Below are positions 21,542 to 31,668 of a DNA stretch of 64,000 nt, one piece after another (the stretch's first letter is position 1; every line of letters begins with the position of its first letter). The notes beneath the pieces are model-generated. The model saw nothing but the letters and a program-made list of their open reading frames with translations, did no database searches and was not told where the DNA came from. Source of the DNA: Pelosinus sp. UFO1 (GTDB lineage Bacteria > Bacillota > Negativicutes > DSM-13327); the NCBI RefSeq assembly GCF_000725345.1, contig NZ_CP008852.1, forward strand, positions 2,075,693 through 2,139,692. Reading direction: 5' to 3'. The position numbers and the translations under genes are program-made.

Positions 21542-23219
21542 GGAGTATTTGTTTAACCCTCAATTCTTGCATAAGATAGAACCTGTGCTTGAGGAGCTAC
21601 AACATATTTTTAGTATAGATATGGGTGCTCGGATTGGACAAACCACAGTTTGTAGTCAAAAGTTACACAGCTTTCATCCTGAAACGCCAGAGCGAGTATA
21701 TATTTTGCAAGATATTGACGCTGGACAAATTTTTTACCAGAGGACAGAGCCAGGAGGTATTTATCATATAGATATATTCCATCAATGTGGTCCTGTTGAT
21801 CATTATATGGTAGCGAATGAAATACAGGAAGTTGTAGAGGGTTATAATAAAGAGCATGTTGTTAAGCAATTGGGTCGGGTAAATGCTGTAATGGCAGATT
21901 TTATTGACATTCAGACGAGTACAGGCGGTGGACGTGTTACTGGTAAGTTAGATTATGGGAAAAGGGCAGCACTACGGAAAGCCCATTCAAATCATGTTCA
22001 TATTACTGCAATGATACCTCCGGCACATTTGGCGTGCTTGATTTGTATAGTTATGGTGGTAGAAAGCGTTATTTTATCTTGTAATTTAGAATTACGATGT
22101 AACGAAAAAATTGAAAATGTTAGGGGTTTGAGTAAAGAAAAATATGATCTATCAGCTTACATGGATGAATCAGATTCTTTATTACAAGAAAATAAGAATA
22201 ATACTACTTTTGAAGTCGATGCAAAATTAGGTGAAAATGAATGGATAAATAAATCAGATAAAACAGAAGAACTAAAGGAATTTTTAGAAAAAAGTCATTC
22301 AAAAAACAAAGACCCCAAGCCTACAGGTGGTATAAATAGTTGTCGAGTTCCCGAAATTTTAGCATCCGAAGGCATGATTGAACTTGCAGGTAATTTGCTT
22401 AGTATAGAGGAATATGGTAAGGGATTTAAAAGTTATTTAGAGACACAGTTACCTGAGATTGAAGCTCATTTAAGGAAAGTTGTTCGAGAAGCAAAATGTT
22501 TGAGTAAACAGCTAGGGAAAAGCAAATTTTTGGAAAATAGCGCTGGTTTTTATTCAGAAGAAAAACATATCTGTCATGGTAAAACAGTTAAAGAATATGG
22601 CGGATTGGCTATTGCAGAAATGGTAAATGCTGCAGCACAAAGAATGGTTGAAAATGGGGATAAAACACTTAAAATACTACCTAATGATATAAGATATTTT
22701 AATAACAGAAAAAGAAGAAAAATCGAATTCTGTTTACTGATTGACGCTAGCTCTAGTATGGATGGTCAACGTATTCACATTGCTAAACTGCTAGCAAGAT
22801 ACTTGTTTTTTTCTACAAATGATCGAATAAGTGTACTAGTTTTTCAACAAAATCAGGCATGGGTTCAAGTACCCTTTACCCATGATTTTAGGCAGCTAGA
22901 ACAAAGTTTGGAAGGAATTAAAGCTTATGGGGAGACTCCATTGGCTTTAGGATTAAAGGCTTGTCTTCAATATATTGAACAGGAAAAGGCTAAAAATCCT
23001 TTCATTATATTAATTACAGATGGTGTACCAACACTTGGAACGGTAACTACTAATCCGATAAATGATGCTCTAGCAATTGCTAAAAAAATAAAAAGTAGTA
23101 ATTATGGATTTACTTGCATTGGCCTTAAACCGCATCTATTTTATTTAAAACAGTTATCGGAAGTCGCTGGTGGCAGTATATATGCAATTGAAGACTTAGA
23201 TGAAAGAGGATTGTGTTAA
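21528..23219 (+). CDS. VWA-domain (BchD-like) partner protein
   Basis: About 563 residues. The C-terminal von Willebrand A domain begins near residue 401 (FCLLIDASSSMDG, the MIDAS DxSxS), with the MIDAS Thr in YGETPLALG and Asp in LITDGVP. The N-terminal 200 residues contain a short His-rich stretch and a hydrophobic segment (HLACLICIVMVVESVIL). A charged linker lies between. It overlaps the AAA gene by 14 bases (ATG at 21528, GAGGG upstream), indicating coupling. AAA plus VWA resembles ChlI/ChlD and MoxR/VWA systems; the middle region has no family I can name. Confidence 0.8.
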   Translation: MIKNKEYLFNPQFLHKIEPVLEELQHIFSIDMGARIGQTTVCSQKLHSFHPETPERVYILQDIDAGQIFYQRTEPGGIYHIDIFHQCGPVDHYMVANEIQEVVEGYNKEHVVKQLGRVNAVMADFIDIQTSTGGGRVTGKLDYGKRAALRKAHSNHVHITAMIPPAHLACLICIVMVVESVILSCNLELRCNEKIENVRGLSKEKYDLSAYMDESDSLLQENKNNTTFEVDAKLGENEWINKSDKTEELKEFLEKSHSKNKDPKPTGGINSCRVPEILASEGMIELAGNLLSIEEYGKGFKSYLETQLPEIEAHLRKVVREAKCLSKQLGKSKFLENSAGFYSEEKHICHGKTVKEYGGLAIAEMVNAAAQRMVENGDKTLKILPNDIRYFNNRKRRKIEFCLLIDASSSMDGQRIHIAKLLARYLFFSTNDRISVLVFQQNQAWVQVPFTHDFRQLEQSLEGIKAYGETPLALGLKACLQYIEQEKAKNPFIILITDGVPTLGTVTTNPINDALAIAKKIKSSNYGFTCIGLKPHLFYLKQLSEVAGGSIYAIEDLDERGLC

Positions 23220-23372
23220 GCAGCGTGAAAACGTTACTTAATACAATCTTTTTTATGATTATTAAGAGGATTATTATACTTTTTCAAGAATAGTATAAGG
23301 TCAAAGAAATTTCTATAGATAATAGATACACATAGAAATTAATAATATGTTTAATACTTCGGATAGATTACT

Positions 23373-23401
23373 TTGCATAATATCCTGTTATTGGGTATAA
23401 T
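23373..23401 (+). promoter_or_regulatory. Sigma-A-type promoter upstream of recJ
   Basis: TTGCAT (23373-23378), 17 bp, then TATAAT (23396-23401). The recJ ATG is 24 bases downstream of the -10 box. The 205-base gap before recJ also holds a 9-bp inverted repeat (23308-23316 with 23332-23340). Confidence 0.55.
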
Positions 23402-23424
23402 GTTCTAGGTAAAATGGAGGCAGT

Positions 23425-26055
23425 ATGCCAAAAATAAGAAAATCATGGCGAGTTATGCCAGAAAATATTCCTTTAAAAAAAGAATTAAGTAATAGCCTGG
23501 GAATATCAGATATAATTGCACAAGTACTTGTTAATCGCGGTATAATGGACAAAAGTATTGCCGAGGAATTTTTGTTTGGTGGGCAAGAAAAATTAAGTGA
23601 TCCATATTTATTAAAAGATATGGAAAAAGCTGTTAGCCGTATTGTGTATGCCATTACAAATCACCAAAAAATGGTTGTATATGGGGATTATGATGTTGAT
23701 GGTATGACATCAAGTGCACTAATATATAAGGTATTTACTAAATTAGGGGGAACTATTGAATATTATATTCCTGAAAGGCAAAATGAAGGATATGGTTTAA
23801 ATAGTGTTGCACTGGAAACGCTGATTGCCAGGGGAACGGAACTTCTAATTACAGTGGATTGTGGTATTAGTGCTATTGAGGAAGTTAAGGCCGTTGCCAA
23901 TCGATTAGATATTATTATTACGGATCATCACGAACCAGCACAATGTTTGCCAGTCGCTCATGCCATTATTAATCCCAAACAGAGAGAGTGTTCCTATCCT
24001 GAAAAAAATTTGGCTGGAGTGGGCGTAGCCTTTAAGTTATGTCAGGCACTGTGGCAATATTATTATGAGAACGATGAAAAACTATTAGAATATCTAGATA
24101 TAGTAGCCGTAGGAACGGTTGCTGATATTGTTTCAATAACCGGAGAAAATCGTATATTAGTAAAATTAGGGCTAACTGAAATTGCTAAAACAAAAAATAT
24201 CGGTTTAAAAGAGCTAATGGAAGTTTGTAGAATTGATGCCAATAAAATTGATACAGGTAAGATCGGTTTTGCAATTGCACCACGTTTAAATGCTGCTGGT
24301 CGTATTAGTAGGGCGGACTACGGCGTTGAGTTGCTAATTACGGAGGATGTAGAACGAGCAAAAGAATTGGCGCTTTATTTAGAAGGTGAAAATTCTCAGC
24401 GTCAAGTGGTAGAAAAGAATATTCAAGCAGCTGCAGAAGAGTTTATAGCACAGATAGATTTGAATGTTACTAAGGTGTTAGTAGTAGTAGGAGAAGACTG
24501 GCATTCGGGAGTCATTGGTATTGTAGCTTCTCGATTAGTAGAAAGATATTATCGCCCTGTTATTATGGTTAGTATACGGGATGGTATTGGAAAGGCATCT
24601 TGCCGGAGTATCCCTGCTTTTGATATATATGACGCATTAAGTCAATGTTCCGATTTATTGTTGCAGTTTGGTGGACATCATCAAGCAGCAGGTTTAAGCA
24701 TACTACCTAAGCATATTGAGGAACTCGGAGCGCGGTTAAATCAGATTGCGAATACTACACTCTCACAAGCTGATTATATACCAGTACTAACTATTGATTC
24801 GTTAGTTTCTTTAAATGAAATTAATGCAAATTTTTTAGAACAGTTAAGTTGCCTTGAACCTTACGGTATGGGGAATCAGAGCCCTATATTTGCTTGTAAA
24901 TCAGTTGAAATTAAGGACATTCGTACGATCGGTCAGGAAGCACGACACTTAAAATTGAAAGTGAGTCAAGAAAATATTACGAATGATGTTGTTGCTTGGC
25001 AAATGGGAGGATTAGCTGAAAATTTACAGGATACAGAAAAGGTAGAATTAGCATTTTTCCCTGAATTTAATGAGTGGCAAGGCAAACGGAAAATTCAATT
25101 GCGTGCTTATGATGTAAAGCAAATAGAGTTGACAGATGTAGAACGGTTGTATGTGCTACACAAGAATGATGCAAAACAAAGAATTTATTCACCCGAATGT
25201 TTTTTATATGCTGACAAGGTGATTTCTGCTGCTAATGAAAAGCAACTAGACGATTGGGTTTTAAAAGATGTTCGGCATATAGCTGACAAATTTTCGTATT
25301 TACTGGATGTAGTTAAGCAACAAGAAAAAACCTTAATCTTTGTAAATACTCCCTATGAAGCCTTTAGTTTGGCAGAAAAATTAAGAGCATGTCTCCCAAG
25401 CTATAAAGACCAAGTCGGATTCTATCATGCAGGATTGAATGAAGAGTGGAAAAATAAAGTTCAAGCTTGGTTTCGGGATGATATACTTAAGGTTATATTT
25501 ACTACAACCTTGTTTGTGAATGAAGGTCTAAAATTTGATCATGTTGGACATATGATGTTATATAGTTTGCCTTTTACGATGCAAGGCTTTCTGCAGCAAT
25601 GTTGGAGTGGAATGAATTCTATGCAGAGTACCTATATCCATTTATTATTTAATAATGAAGATATTGCTAATAATCACTTATTATTGCTACAAGCAAATCC
25701 CGAACGTATCGTTGTTGGGCAAATTTATTTAGTGCTGAAACAATCTGGATCTGAAGTAACCGATTCTCAAGTAATAGATCAAGTATGGAGCAAATATCAA
25801 GTTACCATTTCGGAAGCTTCTGTTCGTACTGCCATTAAAATATTAGAAGAATTAAAGTTAATACAGTGCGTAATATCTGAAGTAAGAAGAGAAATATTGA
25901 TATTGCCTACACCAAAAGACAAACTTGACATTGAACAATCTACTACGTTTCGTCAAGGTATGAACCAAAAAGATGAATTTATGAAGTTTGCAGAAAAACT
26001 TATGAAGTTATCAAGTAATGAATTGTTATTAGCAATTAAAGGTAATAATGTTTAG
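23425..26055 (+). CDS. recJ: Single-stranded-DNA-specific exonuclease RecJ with extra C-terminal domain
   Basis: A 5'-3' ssDNA exonuclease of recombination and mismatch repair. The DHH motifs are intact: VVYGDYDVDGMTSS, LITVDCGIS, IITDHHEP and the VAVGTVADIV region. DHHA1 follows, with SGVIGIVASRL and the nucleotide loop FGGHHQAAG; an OB domain then contains CLEPYGMGNQSPIF. At 876 residues it exceeds E. coli RecJ (~577). The extra C-terminal ~300 residues correspond in position to the extended C-terminus of Firmicute RecJ and read like a helicase lobe (KTLIFVNTPYEAFSLAEKL; QVGFYHAGLN; IFTTTLFVNEGLKFDHV), ending in a winged-helix-like segment. Start follows TGGAGG. Confidence 0.95.
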   Translation: MPKIRKSWRVMPENIPLKKELSNSLGISDIIAQVLVNRGIMDKSIAEEFLFGGQEKLSDPYLLKDMEKAVSRIVYAITNHQKMVVYGDYDVDGMTSSALIYKVFTKLGGTIEYYIPERQNEGYGLNSVALETLIARGTELLITVDCGISAIEEVKAVANRLDIIITDHHEPAQCLPVAHAIINPKQRECSYPEKNLAGVGVAFKLCQALWQYYYENDEKLLEYLDIVAVGTVADIVSITGENRILVKLGLTEIAKTKNIGLKELMEVCRIDANKIDTGKIGFAIAPRLNAAGRISRADYGVELLITEDVERAKELALYLEGENSQRQVVEKNIQAAAEEFIAQIDLNVTKVLVVVGEDWHSGVIGIVASRLVERYYRPVIMVSIRDGIGKASCRSIPAFDIYDALSQCSDLLLQFGGHHQAAGLSILPKHIEELGARLNQIANTTLSQADYIPVLTIDSLVSLNEINANFLEQLSCLEPYGMGNQSPIFACKSVEIKDIRTIGQEARHLKLKVSQENITNDVVAWQMGGLAENLQDTEKVELAFFPEFNEWQGKRKIQLRAYDVKQIELTDVERLYVLHKNDAKQRIYSPECFLYADKVISAANEKQLDDWVLKDVRHIADKFSYLLDVVKQQEKTLIFVNTPYEAFSLAEKLRACLPSYKDQVGFYHAGLNEEWKNKVQAWFRDDILKVIFTTTLFVNEGLKFDHVGHMMLYSLPFTMQGFLQQCWSGMNSMQSTYIHLLFNNEDIANNHLLLLQANPERIVVGQIYLVLKQSGSEVTDSQVIDQVWSKYQVTISEASVRTAIKILEELKLIQCVISEVRREILILPTPKDKLDIEQSTTFRQGMNQKDEFMKFAEKLMKLSSNELLLAIKGNNV

Positions 26056-26138
26056 TAGGGAATGCATAATTTAGTTTTTTATAAGTGTTACTATTATTAA
26101 GACTTTTCGTATTATATATTATATTAGGAGGTTTATTT

Positions 26139-26651
26139 ATGAATTTTAAAGAAAAAATTAGAGTGGTACTTGATTTTCCAGAGAAAGGTATCCGTTTTAA
26201 AGATATTACTACCTTGCTTAAAGAGGGAGAGGTGTTTCATCAGGCAATTGATGCTTTGGCAGAACCCTTTAAAGATCAAGGCGTAGAATTAGTTGTAGGT
26301 CCTGAAGCTAGGGGTTTCGTTGTTGGAGCTCCAGTTGCTTACGCGCTAAAAGCAGGCTTTGTCCCTGTACGAAAACCAGGAAAATTGCCTGCTGAAACTC
26401 TGAAACATGAATATGACTTGGAATATGGTAAGGATTCTTTGGAAATACATAAAGATGCTATCACTCCAGGACAAAAAGTATTAATTGTTGATGATTTACT
26501 AGCTACTGGCGGCACTGTGCAAGCAACAGTTGCCATGGTTGAAGCGTTAGGCGGAGTTGTTGTCGGTCTTGTTTTCCTGATTGAATTATCTTATCTTGAA
26601 GGTCGTAAAAATTTAGCTAATTACAACATTATGTCTTTGTTAAAATATTAG
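26139..26651 (+). CDS. apt: Adenine phosphoribosyltransferase
   Basis: Salvages adenine to AMP with PRPP. 170 residues. The PRPP-binding signature [13 protein letters not shown] is near residue 120, and the flexible loop/adenine region [17 protein letters not shown] is present. The ATG at 26139 follows AGGAGG; the open frame extends upstream without a site. Its location between recJ and relA is conserved in Firmicutes. Confidence 0.97.
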   Translation: MNFKEKIRVVLDFPEKGIRFKDITTLLKEGEVFHQAIDALAEPFKDQGVELVVGPEARGFVVGAPVAYALKAGFVPVRKPGKLPAETLKHEYDLEYGKDSLEIHKDAITPGQKVLIVDDLLATGGTVQATVAMVEALGGVVVGLVFLIELSYLEGRKNLANYNIMSLLKY

Positions 26652-26679
26652 GTGGAATACCGTGTATTGAGGTGTGCAT

Positions 26680-28887
26680 ATGGGCAATGAAACGCAGACC
26701 ACTATTGAAGAAATTATAAAAAAAATACAATCCTATCAGCCTGATGCTCCCATAGAAATTGTCATACAAGCTTATGAACTTGCTGTTGATGCTCATAAAG
26801 GTCAAACACGGGCTTCAGGTGAAGAATACATTTGTCATCCACTGGGAGTAGCGAGAATCTTAGCTGAATTACAAATTGATGCATTAACGATTAGTGCATC
26901 TTTACTGCATGATGTTGTAGAAGATACTGCTTTTTCCTTAGAAGAAATTGAAAAGCTGTTTGGTAAAGAAATCGCTATGTTAGTGGATGGCGTGACTAAG
27001 CTAAGTCGCATCGAATATAAGTCGAAAGAGGAGCAACAATTAGAAAACTTTCGTAAAATGTTTTTGGCTATGGCAAGGGATATCCGGGTAGTTTTGATAA
27101 AGTTAGCAGATCGTCTGCATAATATGCGAACCTTAAAACATATGCCTGAATACAAACAGCGTAGAATTTCTCAGGAAACTCACGAGATATTTGCGCCTCT
27201 TGCTCATCGTCTGGGAATATCCAATGTGAAATGGGAGTTAGAGGACTTGGCTTTTCGTTATTTAGAGCCAGAGAAATATTATGAACTTGTAGAAAAAGTT
27301 AAGCAAAAACGTCGTGAACGAGAGCAAATTATTAATGAAGCTGTTAGAATTTTATCAGAACGCTTAGATGAAGTAGATATTAAAGCAGATATTCAAGGAC
27401 GCCCTAAACATTTTTATAGCATATATAAAAAAATGCTTAAAGGGAATAAGGATCTTAGTGAAATTTATGACTTGTCTGCTGTTCGTATTTTAGTAGATAC
27501 CGTTAAAGATTGTTATGGTGCTTTAGGTGTTGTGCATACCTTATGGAAGCCCTTGCCACTTAGGTTTAAGGACTATATTGCAATGCCAAAGAGTAATATG
27601 TATCAATCGCTACATACAACTGTAATTGGAACAGAAGGACAACCACTGGAAATTCAAATTAGAACCATGGATATGCATCGAACCTCTGAATACGGAATTG
27701 CAGCTCATTGGCGATATAAAGAGGGCTCTAAGGGGGCCAATAAAGATTTTGACGAGAAATTAACCTGGCTGCGGCAATTATCAGAGTGGCAACAAGATTT
27801 GCGAGATCCTCATGAGTTTATGGAAACTGTAAAGTTAGATATTTTCTCTGATGAAGTATTTGTTTTTACACCCAAAGGAGACGTAATTGATTTACCTGCA
27901 GGTTCAATTCCGATTGATTTTGCTTATCGGATTCACACTGGGGTAGGAAATCGCTGTATTGGTGCTCGAATTAATGGTAAAATAGTCCCATTAGAAACTA
28001 AATTGGCAAATGGGGACATCGTTGAAATTATTACAACGAAAACCGGTAATGGACCAAGTAGAGACTGGCTAAATATTGTTGGATCCTCTGATACTAAAAA
28101 TAAAATTCGTCAGTGGTTTAAGAAAGAGAAACGGGAAGAAAACATTATTAAGGGCCGAGAGATGCTCGAGAAAGAGAGCAAAAAACTAGGTTATGATTGG
28201 CGAGAAATAACCAAAGGTGAAAGATTATCTGAGGTAGGGAAAAAATTCAATATACAGACGGAAGAGGATTTAATGGCGGCATTAGGTTATGGGGGAGTGA
28301 CAACCCATGGCATTATGACGAAGTTAATTGAGGCCTATAAAAAAGAATTACGCAGCACTACGTCTCCGGACGTATCAAGACTATTGGCAAAGCTTAAACC
28401 ACACAATACTACTAGTAAATCAGGTCATGGTATTTTGGTTGAGGGAGAGTCAGGTCTAATGGTAAGATTAGCCAAATGCTGCAATCCTTTACCTGGAGAT
28501 ACAATTATTGGCTATATTACTAGAGGGCGTGGAGTTTCGGTACATCGGGCGGATTGTACTAATATTTTGGTTCAGCCAGAAGAATATGAGCGTATGATAG
28601 AAGTTGGTTGGGATTTGACTGTCGGGAATTTATATAAAGTAATTGTTGAAGTTATCGGTGTCGATCGTTCTGAATTGTTATCTGATATTTTAATGGTTAC
28701 TTCTGAGAGTAAGATAAAAGTTAGTTCCGTTAATGCTAAAGTCATTAAAAATAATATGGGATCTATTACGCTAACGTTGGATCTTAGTAATTTGAATCAA
28801 TTAGAGCATATTATGACCAAGATGAGGCGAGTAAAAGATGTATATAGTGTGCATCGCGCTATGCCAAATTTAGGAGGCGTAGGATGA
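26680..28887 (+). CDS. relA: Bifunctional (p)ppGpp synthetase/hydrolase RelA/SpoT (Rel)
   Basis: The stringent-response enzyme. 735 residues in the long RSH layout. The HD hydrolase domain is N-terminal ([36 protein letters not shown]), with all HD residues present, so hydrolysis should be active. The synthetase domain follows ([23 protein letters not shown]), then TGS ([17 protein letters not shown]), a helical and zinc-finger region ([17 protein letters not shown]) and a C-terminal ACT domain. The ATG at 26680 follows TTGAGGTG. Confidence 0.97.
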   Translation: MGNETQTTIEEIIKKIQSYQPDAPIEIVIQAYELAVDAHKGQTRASGEEYICHPLGVARILAELQIDALTISASLLHDVVEDTAFSLEEIEKLFGKEIAMLVDGVTKLSRIEYKSKEEQQLENFRKMFLAMARDIRVVLIKLADRLHNMRTLKHMPEYKQRRISQETHEIFAPLAHRLGISNVKWELEDLAFRYLEPEKYYELVEKVKQKRREREQIINEAVRILSERLDEVDIKADIQGRPKHFYSIYKKMLKGNKDLSEIYDLSAVRILVDTVKDCYGALGVVHTLWKPLPLRFKDYIAMPKSNMYQSLHTTVIGTEGQPLEIQIRTMDMHRTSEYGIAAHWRYKEGSKGANKDFDEKLTWLRQLSEWQQDLRDPHEFMETVKLDIFSDEVFVFTPKGDVIDLPAGSIPIDFAYRIHTGVGNRCIGARINGKIVPLETKLANGDIVEIITTKTGNGPSRDWLNIVGSSDTKNKIRQWFKKEKREENIIKGREMLEKESKKLGYDWREITKGERLSEVGKKFNIQTEEDLMAALGYGGVTTHGIMTKLIEAYKKELRSTTSPDVSRLLAKLKPHNTTSKSGHGILVEGESGLMVRLAKCCNPLPGDTIIGYITRGRGVSVHRADCTNILVQPEEYERMIEVGWDLTVGNLYKVIVEVIGVDRSELLSDILMVTSESKIKVSSVNAKVIKNNMGSITLTLDLSNLNQLEHIMTKMRRVKDVYSVHRAMPNLGGVG

Positions 28888-29333
28888 GGGCTGTTGTTCA
28901 ACGTACACTACAATCAAATGTAACAGTAGAAAATAATACGATTGCTGCTATCGGGCAAGGTTTAACAGTTTTATTAGGTGTAGGACATGAAGATACGGAG
29001 CAAGATTCTTACTATTTGGCAGAAAAGATTATAAATTTACGAATTTTTTCCGATATTAGTGGTAAAATGAATTTATCACTCTTGGATATAAATGGTGAAC
29101 TATTAGTAGTATCCCAGTTTACCCTATTTGCCGATTGTCGTAAGGGGCGTAGGCCTAGCTTTGATGGCGCAGCCCCTCCTGAGCTCGCTCAAAGGTTATA
29201 TGAAATATTTATTGAAAAATGTAAGCAGTTAGGTATAAAAGTTGCTTGTGGAAAATTTCAATTCGAAATGCTAGTAGCACTGGACAACCATGGGCCAGTA
29301 ACAATGCTCCTTGATAGCAAACGTATTTTTTAG
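28884..29333 (+). CDS. dtd: D-aminoacyl-tRNA deacylase
   Basis: Hydrolyses D-amino acids (and Gly) mischarged onto tRNA. 149 residues: starts [15 protein letters not shown], has the [17 protein letters not shown] active-site block and the C-terminal [11 protein letters not shown] with the family's Gly-cisPro motif. A four-base ATGA overlap with relA shows coupling, the standard rel-dtd arrangement. Confidence 0.97.
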   Translation: MRAVVQRTLQSNVTVENNTIAAIGQGLTVLLGVGHEDTEQDSYYLAEKIINLRIFSDISGKMNLSLLDINGELLVVSQFTLFADCRKGRRPSFDGAAPPELAQRLYEIFIEKCKQLGIKVACGKFQFEMLVALDNHGPVTMLLDSKRIF

Positions 29334-29345
29334 GAGGTGGAAAAA

Positions 29346-29966
29346 ATGAAAATAATAAAGTTAGAAGTAGGAAACCTCGGCGCTAATTGCTATATTGTAT
29401 ATTGCGAGAAAACTTTAAATGGCGCAGTGATTGATCCCGGCGGCAATGCGCAAGATATCATTCGTGTTATTAATCAAGAAAAGATAAAAATAGTATCGAT
29501 CATAAATACTCATGGGCATGCTGATCACATTGGGGATAATGATAGAATAAAAGAGCATACTGGTGCACCTGTTATGATTCATAAAGAAGATGCAGGTATG
29601 TTAATAAGTTCCCAAGGAAATTTGTCTATGTATATCGGTAGTAATCTTATATGTCAAGCTGCGGATGTCTTGCTAAGTGATGGCCAAAAAATTATGGTGG
29701 GTGAACTAGAATTTCAGGTTATACATACTCCAGGTCACACACCTGGTGGAATTTGTCTTAAGGTCAATGATGTGGTATTTAGTGGTGACACCTTGTTTCA
29801 ACAATCCATTGGTAGATCTGATTTTCCTGGCGGATCACATAATCAGCTAGTGAACAGTATAAAAGAGCGATTGTTAGTGCTTGCAGACGATACTACGATT
29901 TTGCCTGGTCATGGGGGCGAAACAACGATTATCAACGAGCGCCAAAATAATCCTTTTTTGCAATAA
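29346..29966 (+). CDS. MBL-fold metallo-hydrolase (glyoxalase II-like)
   Basis: 206 residues with a complete metallo-beta-lactamase motif set: NTHGHADHIGD (HxHxDH), HTPGHTPGGI, FSGDTLF and LPGHGGETTI. Family members in this genomic position (after dtd) are annotated as hydroxyacylglutathione hydrolase-like, but the substrate is not determined. The ATG at 29346 is chosen because AGGAGGTGG lies just upstream; a GTG at 29337 is inside that site. Confidence 0.92.
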   Translation: MKIIKLEVGNLGANCYIVYCEKTLNGAVIDPGGNAQDIIRVINQEKIKIVSIINTHGHADHIGDNDRIKEHTGAPVMIHKEDAGMLISSQGNLSMYIGSNLICQAADVLLSDGQKIMVGELEFQVIHTPGHTPGGICLKVNDVVFSGDTLFQQSIGRSDFPGGSHNQLVNSIKERLLVLADDTTILPGHGGETTIINERQNNPFLQ

Positions 29967-29991
29967 CTTCATAAAAAAATGAGGGAATACG

Positions 29992-31035
29992 ATGTCATTT
30001 AAATCATATGATACATGGTTTAAAATAAGTATCTTATTATTAGGGTTTTATGTAATTGTTAAAGTGACGCCAATTTATTTTCCCATCATTATTGCCATGG
30101 TTTTGGCTTTTATATTAAATCCATTGGTAAATTACATCTCCAGTATAGGACTTGGCGGGAAAAAGCTATATCTTGGACGTAGTATAGCAGTGTTATGTGC
30201 ATTTTTCCTAACAACATTTTTACTGCTTATCATGGGGACCTTTGTTTTGTTACCATTTATACATGAGTTTGATAAGTTTATTGTTGATTTACCAGGGTTA
30301 ATCCTAAAAGTCCAAGAAATGATTATAGAAATTCAGCAGCGTGCCAGTGTATTGGATTTGCCAACTAATATTAACACTCTAATCGATCAGACGATTGCAA
30401 GTGCCGCTTCATTCTCAGCAGATTTAGCTAGGCGTATCTTGCAAGCATTTTTCGGCTTTGCATCGAGTATTGTCGAGCTTGTGGTAGTACCAGTCTTAAC
30501 CTACTATTTTTTAAAAGACTGGAGTGTCTTGAAAGATAAGATTATAACCATGTTCACCGTAGAATCACGTGGAAAAGTACGAAAAATCATTGAAGAAATG
30601 GCTACCGTTATTAGTGGTTATATTCGGGGACAAGTATTGATTAGCATTGTTATTGGAGTATTTGTCTTTAGTGGTATGTATTTACTAGAAGTAGATTATC
30701 CGCTAGTGTTAGGACTTCTTGCTGCCTGTACAGAAACAATCCCAATTGTTGGTCCGATAATTGGATCTGTACCTGCCATTATGCTGGCCTATTTAAATTC
30801 ACCAGCGTTGGCATTTAAGGTCGTCATATTTTATATTATTGTGCACCAAGTTGAAAACCAAATTGTAGTACCTAATATTATGGGACATACTATTGATTTA
30901 CATCCTGTCATTATAATTATTAGTCTGTTGATTGGTGGCCAATTGTGGGGGATTGTTGGTATGATGCTAGCTGTTCCGACGGCAGCACTGTTAAGAGTAT
31001 TGATTAGACAGTTATGGATTACAAATGAAAGATAG
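29992..31035 (+). CDS. AI-2E family transporter (PerM/UPF0118), first copy
   Basis: 347 residues with about eight transmembrane helices in the family pattern: N-terminal pair, a soluble helical region (~65-150), then helices with PVLTYYFLKDW, GYIRGQVLISIVIG, CTETIPIVGPIIGSVPA and HQVENQIVVPNIMG. Family members include AI-2 exporters and Na+/H+ antiporters; function cannot be assigned. A related gene lies at 41110-42135. Confidence 0.9.
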   Translation: MSFKSYDTWFKISILLLGFYVIVKVTPIYFPIIIAMVLAFILNPLVNYISSIGLGGKKLYLGRSIAVLCAFFLTTFLLLIMGTFVLLPFIHEFDKFIVDLPGLILKVQEMIIEIQQRASVLDLPTNINTLIDQTIASAASFSADLARRILQAFFGFASSIVELVVVPVLTYYFLKDWSVLKDKIITMFTVESRGKVRKIIEEMATVISGYIRGQVLISIVIGVFVFSGMYLLEVDYPLVLGLLAACTETIPIVGPIIGSVPAIMLAYLNSPALAFKVVIFYIIVHQVENQIVVPNIMGHTIDLHPVIIIISLLIGGQLWGIVGMMLAVPTAALLRVLIRQLWITNER

Positions 31036-31044
31036 GTGAAAATA

Positions 31045-31494
31045 ATGGCAATTGATATGGGAGATATTAGGCAAAAGTTTCAAGAAAAACAATACAAGTT
31101 AACACCACAGCGTAAAATAATTTTAGAGGCTTTCGTAGATCATCAAGACGAACATTTAAGTGCAGAAGATGTACATACCATTGTTCGTCAGCATTCCTCA
31201 GAGATTGGTCTTGCTACTGTATATCGTACATTAGAACTATTTAGTGAATTAGAAGTTTTGCAGAAAATGGATTTTGGTGATGGACGTAGTCGTTATGAAA
31301 TCAATGAGAAAACCACACCGCATCATCATCATCACTTGATATGTTTGACTTGCAATAAGGTAAAAGAATTTGAAGATGATTTATTGGAGACGTTGGAAAC
31401 TGTGATTTCTCGCAAAAGTAATTTTTTAATTGTTGATCATCAGGTAAAATTTTATGGATATTGTCAAGAGTGCCAGAAAAAAAGTGAAGGCTAA
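31045..31494 (+). CDS. Fur-family metalloregulator
   Basis: 149 residues: N-terminal winged helix (KLTPQRKIILEAF, GLATVYRTLELF as recognition helix) and a C-terminal metal-binding domain with five consecutive His (HHHHHLICLTC) and a second CxxC (YCQEC). The two CxxC pairs imply a structural zinc. It could be Fur, PerR or Zur type; the sequence alone does not settle which. The ATG at 31045 follows AGGTG. No obvious Fur box was confirmed nearby. Confidence 0.93.
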   Translation: MAIDMGDIRQKFQEKQYKLTPQRKIILEAFVDHQDEHLSAEDVHTIVRQHSSEIGLATVYRTLELFSELEVLQKMDFGDGRSRYEINEKTTPHHHHHLICLTCNKVKEFEDDLLETLETVISRKSNFLIVDHQVKFYGYCQECQKKSEG

Positions 31495-31668
31495 TTACGC
31501 TATTTTATGGAGAAAAAGTTAAAAAATATTTAAAATAATACAGCATTATGGTAATATGTTTACAACTATACATATTATTAATACTATAATGAACAATTTA
31601 GCAATATATCTTAGTACGTGTTAAGGTATTAAGGGAAGATAATTTGCTGATTCATAAGGGGGAAAATT

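Noticed and set aside
20210-23219. Interpretation as a true magnesium chelatase (ChlI/ChlD)
   Set aside because: AAA plus VWA layout matches, but there is no large chelatase subunit or tetrapyrrole gene nearby and the middle of the VWA protein does not match ChlD; kept as MoxR/VWA-type pair.
31495-31668. Possible T-box leader before hisS
   Set aside because: No T-box sequence (TGGNACCGCG) or terminator/antiterminator pair found in the gap; the AT-rich stretch offers only weak pairings.
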